From Ganoderma boninense (Eukaryota > Basidiomycota > Agaricomycetes > Polyporales > Polyporaceae): DNA of 64,000 nt. The stretch is from the NCBI GenBank assembly GCA_002900995.3, contig CM035306.1:4206008-4270007 (forward strand). Reading direction: 5' to 3'. This document shows positions 1 through 10,300 of this stretch, in pieces. Numbering within the stretch: position 1 is the stretch's first letter; each line of letters starts with the position of its first letter. Under the pieces are notes generated by a model. The model did no database searches and was not told where the DNA came from. It saw only the letters and a program-made list of their open reading frames with translations. The position numbers and the translations under genes were made by a program.

Positions 1-2
1 CT

Positions 3-446
3 CTTACCCCTGCACATGACCCCGAATTCCCAAACCAAGGGAAAACCAGTCGAGAAATCCCCACTCTCCTGGAACGAGAACGAGAAGTTGAAGCAATCTT
101 AGATTCCAAGATCGTAGAAGGATCAGGACGATCTCGGAGAGTCCACTACCTCGTTCAATGGTGCGGACTCACACGGGCTGACCGCGAATGGGTACCATCG
201 GATACAGAAGAACTTCGAACGGACGATGCCAAAAAGCTTATTGTCGCATTCTATGCAGCTAACAAGTTCGCACCACGCATACACACTCGTTTCCTACTCA
301 CAGCCACAAACAAACATGGACAGATAATCACGTACGATACAGACTGTTATGACTTCTGGACTCGCAGATACAATGACTGGAAGAGACGAAACCCGAGCAG
401 TAACGACACACCACAAGACTATATACGACGCTTCGCTTATGACTAA
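3..446 (+). CDS. Ty3/Gypsy polyprotein, C-terminal end (integrase chromodomain), partial
   Basis: The window opens inside an open frame that ends with TAA at 444-446. It encodes a chromodomain: a run reading VEAILDSKIVEG, then YLVQWCGL, then REWVPSD, with the aromatic residues expected of the Gypsy (chromovirus) integrase C-terminus. In chromoviruses this domain guides integration to particular chromatin. A basic, aromatic tail of about 70 residues follows. The start and the rest of gag-pol lie outside the window. A purine tract and an LTR-like TGTTACG start follow, as expected for the 3' end of such an element. The piece visible here is an intact frame. Confidence 0.85.
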   Translation, partial: LTPAHDPEFPNQGKTSREIPTLLEREREVEAILDSKIVEGSGRSRRVHYLVQWCGLTRADREWVPSDTEELRTDDAKKLIVAFYAANKFAPRIHTRFLLTATNKHGQIITYDTDCYDFWTRRYNDWKRRNPSSNDTPQDYIRRFAYD

Positions 447-513
447 CTACTCCCCGTCCAATAAAGATACTAATGTAGACAGTACTTACACGGCTTCCTG
501 AGGACATGAAGCT

Positions 514-524
514 AAAGAGGGAGG
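514..524 (+). other. Polypurine tract of the Gypsy element
   Basis: An uninterrupted purine run, AAAGAGGGAGG, lies 3 bases before the TGTTACG that begins the LTR. This is where plus-strand DNA synthesis is primed in LTR retrotransposons. Confidence 0.6.
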
Positions 525-527
525 TAA

Positions 528-741
528 TGTTACGACTTTTACACTTTAGCGCGCGCCTAGCTATAGTACGACCTGTAACGACCTGTATGTCCTGCCCTGA
601 AGTCTGGTCCGTGCGGCTGGTCTGTGCGCAGGCTCCAGAGAATATATAAACCCCTCAGAAGCTGGGATAGCTCCCCAGCTTCGAGTTGGTCTTTATCCCA
701 CCAAATCCTTCGCTTATTGCTAGCTGAGTGATCTGGCCTTA
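528..741 (+). repeat. 3' LTR of the Gypsy element, right end unresolved
   Basis: The LTR appears to start with TGTTACGAC at 528, directly after the polypurine tract. It contains a TATA-like ATATATAAA near 641 and a short hairpin (AGCTGGG / CCCAGCT) near 660-680. No matching CA-ended terminus is clear before the transposase stop codon at 742. A CGTAAACA at 748-755 resembles an LTR end but lies inside the transposase coding sequence. The LTR may be truncated by, or interrupted next to, the mariner-type element. The second LTR is outside the window. Confidence 0.5.
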
Positions 742-1729
742 TCAGCTCGTAAACATGCTCTCGTTTCTCCGAAGCCAGGCCTTGATAGAAGAGAAGGCTT
801 CTTCAATTGGATTGAAGTCGGGCGAGTACGGCGGTAAGTAGATCAACTTCGCCCCTAGTGTTGAGTTGGAATAAGATTATGATGTGTTCTAGCGGGATTA
901 CTCACCACATTCATCTTCGATAAGATGGCGGATGTCCTCGTCATGATGGATGGAGCAATTGTCAATAATTACGATGCTCCGCTTTGCAGGGAAGGGATTC
1001 AGCTTTGGGGCCTGTAATCTAATGCATAAGACAATTGGAACGCCAACATAGATTCTAGCTAGCTGCTCGTACCACATTGTTCCGCAAAAATCCAATAAAC
1101 TTCTCCTTGTTGACAGAACCCTCGAAAATATCCAGAGCGATGATTCCGTCCACAGAGAGGGCAGGCAAAATAGAGAAGCATGTTCCACGAAGAAAAGCAC
1201 CACGGCTAACACATGGCATCCCAGTCTGGGACCACCCATGATTGCGCTGGACAGTTTGGTTGTCCACGGCACTCTCATCGAGGAATACAAACATCTCTGG
1301 GTCCTCGTAATCCACCATCTCTAACCTCCATAACATCCGCAACTCCTCGTTCCGCTCCAAAGCTGCCTTAGAGACCCCCTTCCAACTCATCCCTTCGTTC
1401 CGCAATGCCCGAGAGATTGTAGCGACCGAGACGTGGAGGTTGCGTACCTTAGCCAACCTGTCTTGTATCTCGTCAAGATAGAGCGTATGATTTGCGGCAA
1501 GGGTTTGCTGAAGGAAGGCATGGTCATCGTTATTGAAGTACGGGGGACGTCCGGTTTGCTGCTTCGTGGGGTCGATAACGGTGCCGTAGTCGCGATGAAT
1601 GCCGATAACCTTGCACACTAGGCCTTTGGAGACCTTAAGCGTGTCTGCGATCTGTTGCATAGACCAGTCTTCATGATTGTAGAGATGTACGATGCGCTGT
1701 TTGAGATCGACAGCGATAGCAGGAGTCAT
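742..1729 (-). mobile_element. Tc1/mariner-type DDE transposase gene, three exons
   Basis: Read on the minus strand the gene runs 1729-1073, 1011-906 and 854-742. The introns begin GTACG and GTGAGT and end TTACAG and ACTAG; phases match and give about 291 residues. The N-terminus is a helix-turn-helix (QRIVHLYNHEDWSMQQIADTL) followed by a winged-helix segment (GRPPYFNNDD). Catalytic motifs are seen: VFLDESAVDN (first Asp), VIIDNCSIHH (second Asp) and [20 protein letters not shown] (acidic third position). This is the fungal IS630/Tc1/mariner DDE family, which cuts and pastes at TA dinucleotides. All three exons are open, so it may be intact. No terminal inverted repeats could be found by eye on either side. 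Confidence 0.85.
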
Positions 1730-2900
1730 TGCGGTCAGTCACGACAAGCCGCACACAGCAAACCATCGTCGGCGTCGATGTGACTGGCATGACATCATTC
1801 TCGGTCACAGTAACTGTGCCTGTGACGGCGGACGTCCTAATTTAGGGGATTAGACGCCTGAGGAAAAAATCGGTGCGTTCACGGAATTATGCAAGGCGCT
1901 GTAAGTCCAGTGTCTGCCTATGACGTCCCTGGTGATGTCTCGATGAGGAGACCTGAGGAGGACGAGGCCGAGGAGACATACCTCTACAGTCTAGCCGTAT
2001 GTTCGCGATTGGCCTGGTGTAACGCGGCTGAGTCTAGAGATCCTGCGTTGAGCTCGAGGGACCATCAGCAGGTCTGGAAGACATCATTTTGGAGGGGGTC
2101 GCACCAAGATAAGCCAAACGTGCGCTGTTGGGGTTGGGCCTCGACTACATAGAACGCCACAGTGACCTTCTTTGATCTTGACCCTACGGATTGAATTGAA
2201 GTCCAGGCTTGCGGGCATAGAGACGGGTGCCTCGTTTGCTTCCTAGAAATCCGAAGGGAGAACACCAGAGCGACGAGCTATGTATGGATTGACCGCCTAG
2301 GAAAGCTGCATGCATGGATGGGAATTCGCCATCGGCCTATCTCCGCTCAAGCCGAGTGGATGCACACTCCCGCCCTGGACTGGCCATTGCGAGTGCAAAG
2401 CAGCATCAGAAAATGCACACTGCAGCCCAGACTTTCGAACGTCCCTCACCTACCCTACTATTCCAGCCCATCGACGTGGGCCTGCCCAGAGTCGGAGTCG
2501 GCAGCAAACTGAACGAGTCGGAGAGCAACGCCTAGAGCGGTAGAAATGGGACGCAATTCATATCGCGGGTGCACGGAAGGCCGGTGTGGAGAAGCTGGAG
2601 CTCAAGGAGTGCCTTCAGACCACACCGAGGCTTTTGCAAAGAGCGACGGACAGAGCGACCGCGGACGAGGTCGACAGACGACGAGAGAGAGATTAGATTC
2701 GGGCAAAGTTGTGCAGACGCCGGCGTTCTGGGCGAAAAGCGAAAAGGCGCTCAGGAATAAAAGGTGCCAGCCAATGGGAGAGCAGGAAAGCGTGAGAGAG
2801 GCGTGGAAAATGGGCGGGACAGTTCCCGGAGGACTGGCTGGAAGGGACACCTCCCCCAGAAACCCCCACTGCCGTCTTTTCGCATTTCGTCGACAAATCG
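1730..2900. other. Intergenic; no supportable gene
   Basis: The frames here are short and overlapping with no recognisable domain. The stretch separates the transposase from the AT-hook gene and probably holds the promoter of the latter. A CTGTGAC/GTCACAG inverted pair lies near 1805-1830. Confidence 0.5.
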
Positions 2901-4325
2901 ATGGCGACCACAACCGCGGGCTCGTCCGCCCAGGCCTCCTCCTCCTCTGCCTCTACCTCGGCCTCCGCAGCCCATGCGCCCATCCTCGCCACCGGCGACT
3001 GGACAAAGAACCTCGTCCACCTCGCAAAGACCGCAGAGCTCAAGTCTGTCCACACCTCCTATCTGCTGCGGCTCAGCATGCTAACGTTCTTCGTGTCTCT
3101 CGCTTTCTCTCTGTGCACCCGACATACCGTCCCTTCCTCCTTTCCGCCTGGGATTGGACTTCCGCTGCCATTGGGGCTCCGCATTCACTCAACCCGACAA
3201 TGGATTTGTCACTCGGCGCACGGGGTGTCCTCTCATTCTCCGTCTGCAACCATATGGGATGGCGTTCGGTCCGTGAAGGAAGCATGCATTGACATTACAG
3301 CTCCACACCGCACACATCCTCTCCGCACACGCCGCGCTCGAACAGAAGAACAAGGCCATTCAGGACCTGAAGGAGCAAAAGAACAAGTACGTCCAGCCAC
3401 TTCTGCGTCAGCGCGCCATGCGTCGGACAGACAGCTCGATGGGGTGGCTCACGGGCATGTCGGCCTAGGCTCGAAACTGAGCGGACGCGATTACTCCTCT
3501 GCCTGCGCGAGGTGCGTGCCGTTCCCGTTGCCACTCTTGTCTTGTCATATCCCCATGCTCATCCTCCTCATGCCCCCGCTTCGATTTCCGGGCTCCATTT
3601 CGACGGCGGCTGCGTCTGCAGGTTAATGAAGATCGGGATAAGGTTCGCGAGACTCCTTGACGCTTCCGCATCCGGCATCCTCTCCCTAACCACCATCTTG
3701 TCGCGCCCAGACCGACCTTGCCGAGGCGACCCTCAACAAAGAGTGAGCCTCCCTTCCTTTTTCCCTCTTCCTTCCTCTTCTTCCTGCCGGCTGTTCCGGG
3801 CCCGGAGAGATTGACTATATGCGTCCTCCTGTGCCCGCAGAGTCACCGACCTCCACACGAAAATCAAGAGCATCACCGAGGGCGAATACACCGTCGCGAA
3901 GCAGGACGTAGACCGCCTCCGGGGCGAGCTCGGCCAGCCGCCACTCCCGAGCCTGCAAACGACCCTCGAAGAGAAGTCCGCAGAGTGCGTCCGCCGTGCT
4001 GCCTAGCCCCCTTCCGACGCTCGCTGACACACGTCCCCTGCTCCTGCTCCCGGTTACCGGTTCCCTGTGGCCGTCTGCTCCCTTCTTCGTTTTCGCCTTC
4101 GTCATTCGCATCGCGCACTCGACCCTCCATCTCGTCTGCTGCAGATACCTCAAGGCGCTGCGGTTACAGGCGGAGGCCGCCGCCAACGCCGCCACGGGGA
4201 CAAAAAGGCCGGGCGAGGAGCTCGGCGCGGACGGCCAGCCCGTCAAGCGGCCCCGCGGGCGCCCGAAGGGCAGCAAGAACTCCAAGACAAAAACGAAGCC
4301 CGCCGCTACCACGCCGACTTCGTGA
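2901..4325 (+). CDS. Coiled-coil protein with C-terminal AT-hook, seven exons
   Basis: Exons are placed at 2901-3043, 3301-3386, 3469-3511, 3622-3642, 3711-3742, 3841-3984 and 4145-4325. All junctions from exon 2 onward have GT-AG borders and matching phases. The exon 1/2 junction does not keep phase with the GTCTGT donor at 3044, so a missed small exon or another donor is likely. The product begins with an Ala/Ser-rich tail, then WTKNLVHLAKTAEL, then a long charged helix (LEQKNKAIQDLKEQKNK, LREVNEDRDK, ITEGEYTVAKQDVDRLRGEL) likely to form a coiled coil. It ends in KRPRGRPKGSKNSK, an AT-hook (RGRP core) that binds the minor groove of AT-rich DNA. Exon 4 is only 21 bases. A nuclear, DNA-associated role is inferred; the exact function is unknown. 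Confidence 0.75.
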
Positions 4326-7300
4326 GTGCGGTACGTTGCGCAGGTCGTTTGTGACGTTGCGATGGTGTCAGATGCTCGTGCGCGCGTGGGGGTTGCAGCG
4401 GAGAGTTTACCGTGTGCTCGCGTTTGCCTCTGTCTCTGCACACGCGTCGTGCGTGTTGTATATCTGCCGGGACAATGATTGTTGATTCTGGGTGTTGTAT
4501 GCTACGCTACTTGTCGCCCTGCTATTTTCTGTGTACCATCATTTCAGGCTCCTTTCCTCTCGCGTTTCCTCCGCTTTCACGCGTCACGCGTCGAGCCCCA
4601 GCCCTCCGTGGTCGGATGCAAAGCCCACCTTCCGACCGCGGCCCGCTTGCGATTGCCGGTACCGGTCTCGCACTCGGAAGTTTTGAGCCTTCAGAGCCCA
4701 GGGCGAAGCTTCGCACATCTCCCGATGGTCCAAGACTACCTTCTGGTACCGGTAAGGGGTAAGTGGTATTTATTTTCCCCGGCGCAGGAACGGGAAGGGA
4801 TACGTGCACGGTGGACACTTATGCATGGCGTCGAGCTCGAGCAGTCGCGTGCGGCCTTCGCCCAATATTAATCTCGAGAATGCAAAACAGTCACAGTCTG
4901 TCCCTCACTCACACTTATTCCCCCCTCCATGCACGTGTATGTGTATGGAGGTCGATCTAAATCGTTCACTACGTCAAACCCCCGCCAAAACAGTCGGCGA
5001 AGTCGCAGACGCGCCACGGTCAGCATAGACAGCACAGGCCCCAGGCAAGCCCGCGGCCGAAACTCGAAAGCAGGCGGGGCGTCCCACTGCGGGCCCGCGC
5101 GGCCGCACGCGTCGCGTGGCAGCGCGGAGCGACCGACTTCCGCAGACCGTGCGGAGGCTGGAGCCCAGCGACGAGTACTTGCGCTGGTCATGGATCAGCC
5201 TACTGTAAGTACGCACGGTATGTACGGGGACATCGCAACACCCAAGCGGCGTCCCGCGTCACACACACGTCGTCACAGGATCAGCATTCACACAGCGCAT
5301 TTAGGCCGTCGTGAACCGTGAGTTCGTGCGAAGGGTCGGCGTCGGTTGGCGGTGGGGGCTCGACCGCCCGAGTCCGAGTCCGCGGCGGACTTCGAACTTT
5401 GGCTTCGACTCGGCCGCTCCGAGCTGTGCCAGTGTCCAAGGCGCGTAAGTACTTGGGTACATAAGTACGGTGGCAGGCGCGGACTCGGGCCCGGCGAAAC
5501 GCAAGACTTGGTGAGGCATGCAGGGATGCATATGATGGTTCGGCGTGTACTCAGTCCATGGGCAGTGGCATGCGGTGCTGCGAGCGGGCGACGTCGATGA
5601 CGCTCGGTACAGTGCGCAGCGGGATAAGTTACATGAAGTGCGCACAGCACTAGACAGCACTGAGCGGGCACGGCGATCCTGATTCCTGAGAGCCAGTGAT
5701 GCCTGATGTTTGACAGGCGCAGAGCAGGGTTGAGCAGGGGCTCGTCCGGATCCGAGGAGCGCCTGCCACTGCTGCTGTACATGTACGTGTTCGGCCGAAC
5801 GAGCTTGCAGGCTGAGGAATGGTTCAAGCTTCGTGGGCTGCGGTCTTTGGGAAGAGGGGAGTGGCGATGGTCCATGGGACACGAGAAATATTCGCGACTC
5901 ACCGTGTGGGCATGTGGGTTATGCGCACCCGCCATGTGTTTACGGATACCGCTGGCACGGACTCGGTTGATGTTGGGCAGTGGGGGAATGGGGGAAGGGG
6001 CCGCCGGGTAGCCATAGTCGATGTCTGCGAACGCCGCTGCTTGCGGATGGGAACGGCTCCGAGGAGCTCGAGCCTGGGATGGCCGTGGTGAATGTTCGAT
6101 GGAGGATGCGGATGCGGAGAAATGCCCCTGATCAGTACTATACGTACTTATTGAGAGGCGGGTGTTGCGGCACCCCCGGTAGAATGTTAATGTAGTCGAT
6201 CATGAATCTCGTCTGCCAGGCGGGACAGGCACCAGTGCTGTGCTCGCAGCTCCGGGAGAGTGCAAGCAGAGGGTAGTAGCGTCTTGAAGTATGGTGGAAG
6301 CTGGAACTCTCCGGGGCCCGGGCGCCCGCATTCCCCTGGACACTGGCAGATCTCGGTGCTCTTGCTCGAAAGGTTAACAGACGCACCAGATGTATGTATC
6401 AAGCTTAAGATTGCAATTGCGGTGAAGGGACACACCGTTAGAACATCGACGAAAACGTCGTTTGATGATGTGTGGCGCCCGCACGGAAGGGTGTCCCGTA
6501 GAGGCGTGCCGGGTGTTTGAGTTGATGCCAAATGGATCATGGATGGATGGATGGATTTCGATGAATGGTCGCGGACCACAAGCGCAACGTTAACATCGCC
6601 GGCGACTCCCTGTCCAACGTCCAAGTGCCAACGACGTCCGCAACTTTTCCCCCCGGCCGTCCCATCATCGACATCGTCGCATCGATCATCCCCATCCATG
6701 CCTGCTGCCACTGCCGGTGGGAGATGCCGGCGCGATCGCGCGACGTGCAGCCTGAGGGCTGAGGCCCGCGGGTGGACCGGCATACTTCCGCATGTGGCGC
6801 GGGGCGTGCGTCCCTAGCAAAATTTGTCGTGCGGCGCGGGCTGACGGGACGTGTCAGTCACAATTCCAGTGCCAGCAGTGTCGAGGAGGCTCGAGCTCGG
6901 CGCACGCCGCGCCCTTGTTCCCCTTGCACTGCGCCGCACGCGCCGGCAATTGCAAGCAACGCATACTGTAACTGTAACTGTAACTTATGTCGGTGAGTAC
7001 AAGGTGCGGGGCCTGGATCCCGGACCAGCAGCGCGGCGGCCGTTCCTGATCATCGTCCCGCCGGGGTGAAGGTCACGGTGAGGGAGAGGGTGGGAGAGGG
7101 TGGGAGTCAACGTGCGAGACGAAGCCGCCGGGTGGGTGCGCGACGTGGGCGCGCAGGCCCTCGCGAATCGGACTTGCATTTCCATTTCCTGTTTCCAACC
7201 GACGCCTGTGCTGAGAGCGACGGTCACTCGCCGCACGCAACGACCGACCTGGTGACCGCTGACCAGCGACCAGGACGTTTCGAGCGGACAAAAGAGCTCT

Positions 7301-10300
7301 CGTACGCGTCGGCTCGCGCGTCCTCGATCGCTGTCGAAGCCACGCTGGTAGCCGGGGATTCCAAGGAGCAATTGCCGAGGGGACAAAGTGCACTTTGCCT
7401 GAAGGCTGAGATATCCTTCGGTGACAGGCGATCTCCACGTACCGTGGCCAGGGGCCCGCGTCGACACCCGAGACTTGAACTTACACGTTTTGGGCGGACA
7501 ATTCGGGCGAGACAAAGGGCGCGCGTAGCGACTTGTGCGACGTGCGACGCGTCGCCTTGGCGTGCCATTCACAACCGATCTGTTCAGTGGCACTGTAAGT
7601 ACAAGTACAGCGCACATGTCCCCCTGCCTCCGCGGTGGCCAGGCCTTGTAGTTTGGCTCTCCCATGGACTGCAGCCGTAATAACGATCTTCCTTTCTGCA
7701 GCTGCGCATGAGTACAAGACAGACGTACGATCCACGGTGAAAAATGCAAAACGCGAGAGCTTACCGAGCTGCAGCCTGCCAGTGCCAGCATATTCCGAAT
7801 CCCGATATTCGCAGCTGGCCATGGCCTGGCCCAGGATCATCGTCGCGGATGCATGGTAAGTACTTACCGTGAGTGACACGCACGATACCCGCATTGACGT
7901 TGGGTGGCGTTGGATGACACCTGGAGATTAAGCTTGCAGTCAAAAAATCTGATCTCCAACGTTTCATCCATGCCAGGCGAATGTGAAATGGACGCAATTT
8001 ATTGGCCATAGCAGCCAGCCCTGTTAATCGTCCGCGGATATCGTGTCGACGGCCGTCTCGTCAGCGCCAGCGCTCAGCGCTTGGCAGCCCTTCGCACCCC
8101 ACGCAGTCCGAGTCTGAGTCTCATCACCTCATATCACTCTCCCCATCTCTTCCACCCGCTCGACGACCATACGCGACTACTTACGCGAGGCCCAGGTTCC
8201 GATGCTCGTCGGGGCTCCGGGCGGGCAATCATCTGGATAATGGCCAAGGAGGCCTCGCATCACTCCCACTTTTCTTGGGCTCCCACGCCCCCGCGTTCGT
8301 TCATATTGGCTCGGCGTCCGCATCGGGCAGGTGGAGTGACTCCGAGTCTACCTTCCCGTTCCGGCCTCAGGCACCCCCGGCATTACATAACGAACAACCT
8401 TAGCGCTAACTCAGTGCGGGGCTAGGCCGATCTCGATAACGATTTTACTTTGTTTTGGATAATGAATATTATCCAGGGTCTATGCAGCGTTACTCGCGCC
8501 GCCCTCTCCCGGATCTCCGCTCAACAAAGGACTCTTTGTCTCACGCTAGTATATAGTCCAGGGGTCCTGTACTCTGAGCTCTCGTCCTCTCGCCCTCGGG
8601 GGCTCGTACTCAGCGTCGAGCTTTCCTTTTTCACGCTGGTTTGCGCGCACTACGCTCTCGGTGTCGCCAACAGCCTGCCGCATTCCGGGCGCCACTCCTC
8701 GAGGACCACCCTCTCGCAGTGCTGGCGGACGAGTGGCAACTCCTCCTCACACCCTGCCCAGCCTCCCAGCACTTGGTGATCCACTCACCTGCTCTCGGGG
8801 CCACTCAACCTCTAGGTGGCCCGCCATCTGGCGATCCGCTCGCCATCCTACACGGTGATCCGCTCACCGCCACTCCGGGCCGCTGTCGCCCGCTCGCTCC
8901 GCGCTGCCTACGCTCACTCCTCCGCTCCATCTCTTCTCGGGCCACCGCTGCCCTCGCATTGGCCACTCGCTCACCGCCGCTTCCCTCCGGGGCGCTCGCT
9001 CGCGCTGCCTACGCGCACTCTCAAGTTCTTGGGCCACCGCTGCCCTCTCAGTGCCGCGACCCGCTCACCGCCACTCGCATCCGCGCCACTGCCGCCCGCT
9101 CGCGCGGCGCTCCACCTCCTCCTCCACGATCCGCTCGCCTTCTCGGGCTGCTGCCGCCCTCTTCATTGGCGATCTGCTCGCTTTTCCGGGCAGTGCGATG
9201 CTAGCGTCTCCGCGTCGCCTCCACTGCCCACCTTTCATCTTCAAATCACTTCCATTGGGCCGATCCTCACGCTCAGCCTCCCGAGCCTCCGGCTCTCCAC
9301 TTCGCTTCTTCCCTGGCTTGAGCTCGGCCCACCGGTCGCGCGAGAGAGCGGTGGCGACGCGGTCTCGGTGGTCCCGCGCAGCTCCCGTAGCGCGCGCCCA
9401 ATACCATCGCTTTCGCCCTGCCCGAGTTTAGCGTGAATAGAGCAAGCTCTCGGCGCGCTACCCGTGTACAGAGTAAGTTTACTAAGAACTTAACTCTGCC
9501 CTGTGCTTACCACCTGAGGCAGGAGAACCCACTCGAGGACGAACTTCTTAGTGAGGCCGAGGGTCCGAGTCGGAGTCCGAGCCTCCCTTCCGCTCTGAGT
9601 CACCTGGCGCCTCGGCGAGCTACGATGGCGTCGGCCGATCGACCATGCACTGGCACTGGAAGACTCGGACGGGTGGAGAGGCCCGGGTCGGACGCGCACC
9701 GCCGTCACGACCCAGATTCGGATTCGGCGGCGCCTGTGGGTCCGACTTCTATCCAGAGACACGCTCGGCATCTGGGAGCCTGAGGCGCGTGGAATGTGGC
9801 CAGTGAATCATGGCGAAGCTTCCAAAGTTCGCTCGAGCGCCGAGGCGCGCCGGCGTGGCCTCTGGAGCGCCTTCTCCCGCGCGGGCATGATGTCAACGGG
9901 GGGAGGACGGGGACCGCTGAGGGCAGTCCTCAGCCCCAACGAGGACGAGGCCGGGGCGTCGCGGGGAGAAGCGCCGAGCGCACATTCGGACTCGGGAGGG
10001 GTGGCGACTCCGGAGTCCGCGCTTCCTGTGGCGGATGTGCGGGGAGGTGAGTATGCTGGATGCGGTTTATCGGGAAGTCGGGAAGGACGCTGGGCGCTCG
10101 CGCGAAGCCTTCCCTGCGTCGCGATCTGCTCACCGTGCTCATACTTGTGATATCGCACACTCGGAGAGAGAAGTGGGCTGCGCCGCGCTGCAGAAGCTCG
10201 ATGTCGAAGGGCCCGCGACTGCGCCACCGCAGGACGCGGGATGTCGATATCTGCAGTTTCTGTTTCTAATGCCTTATGTAAGGCAAGGCCCAGGGATATG

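Noticed and set aside
748..755. CGTAAACA as the right end of the LTR
   Set aside because: It lies inside the last exon of the transposase, whose conserved C-terminus reads through it to the stop at 742.
8002..9436. Several long overlapping forward frames as a secreted Ser/Pro-rich protein
   Set aside because: All three frames are open over the same degenerate repeat, with no signal peptide, domain or intron pattern.
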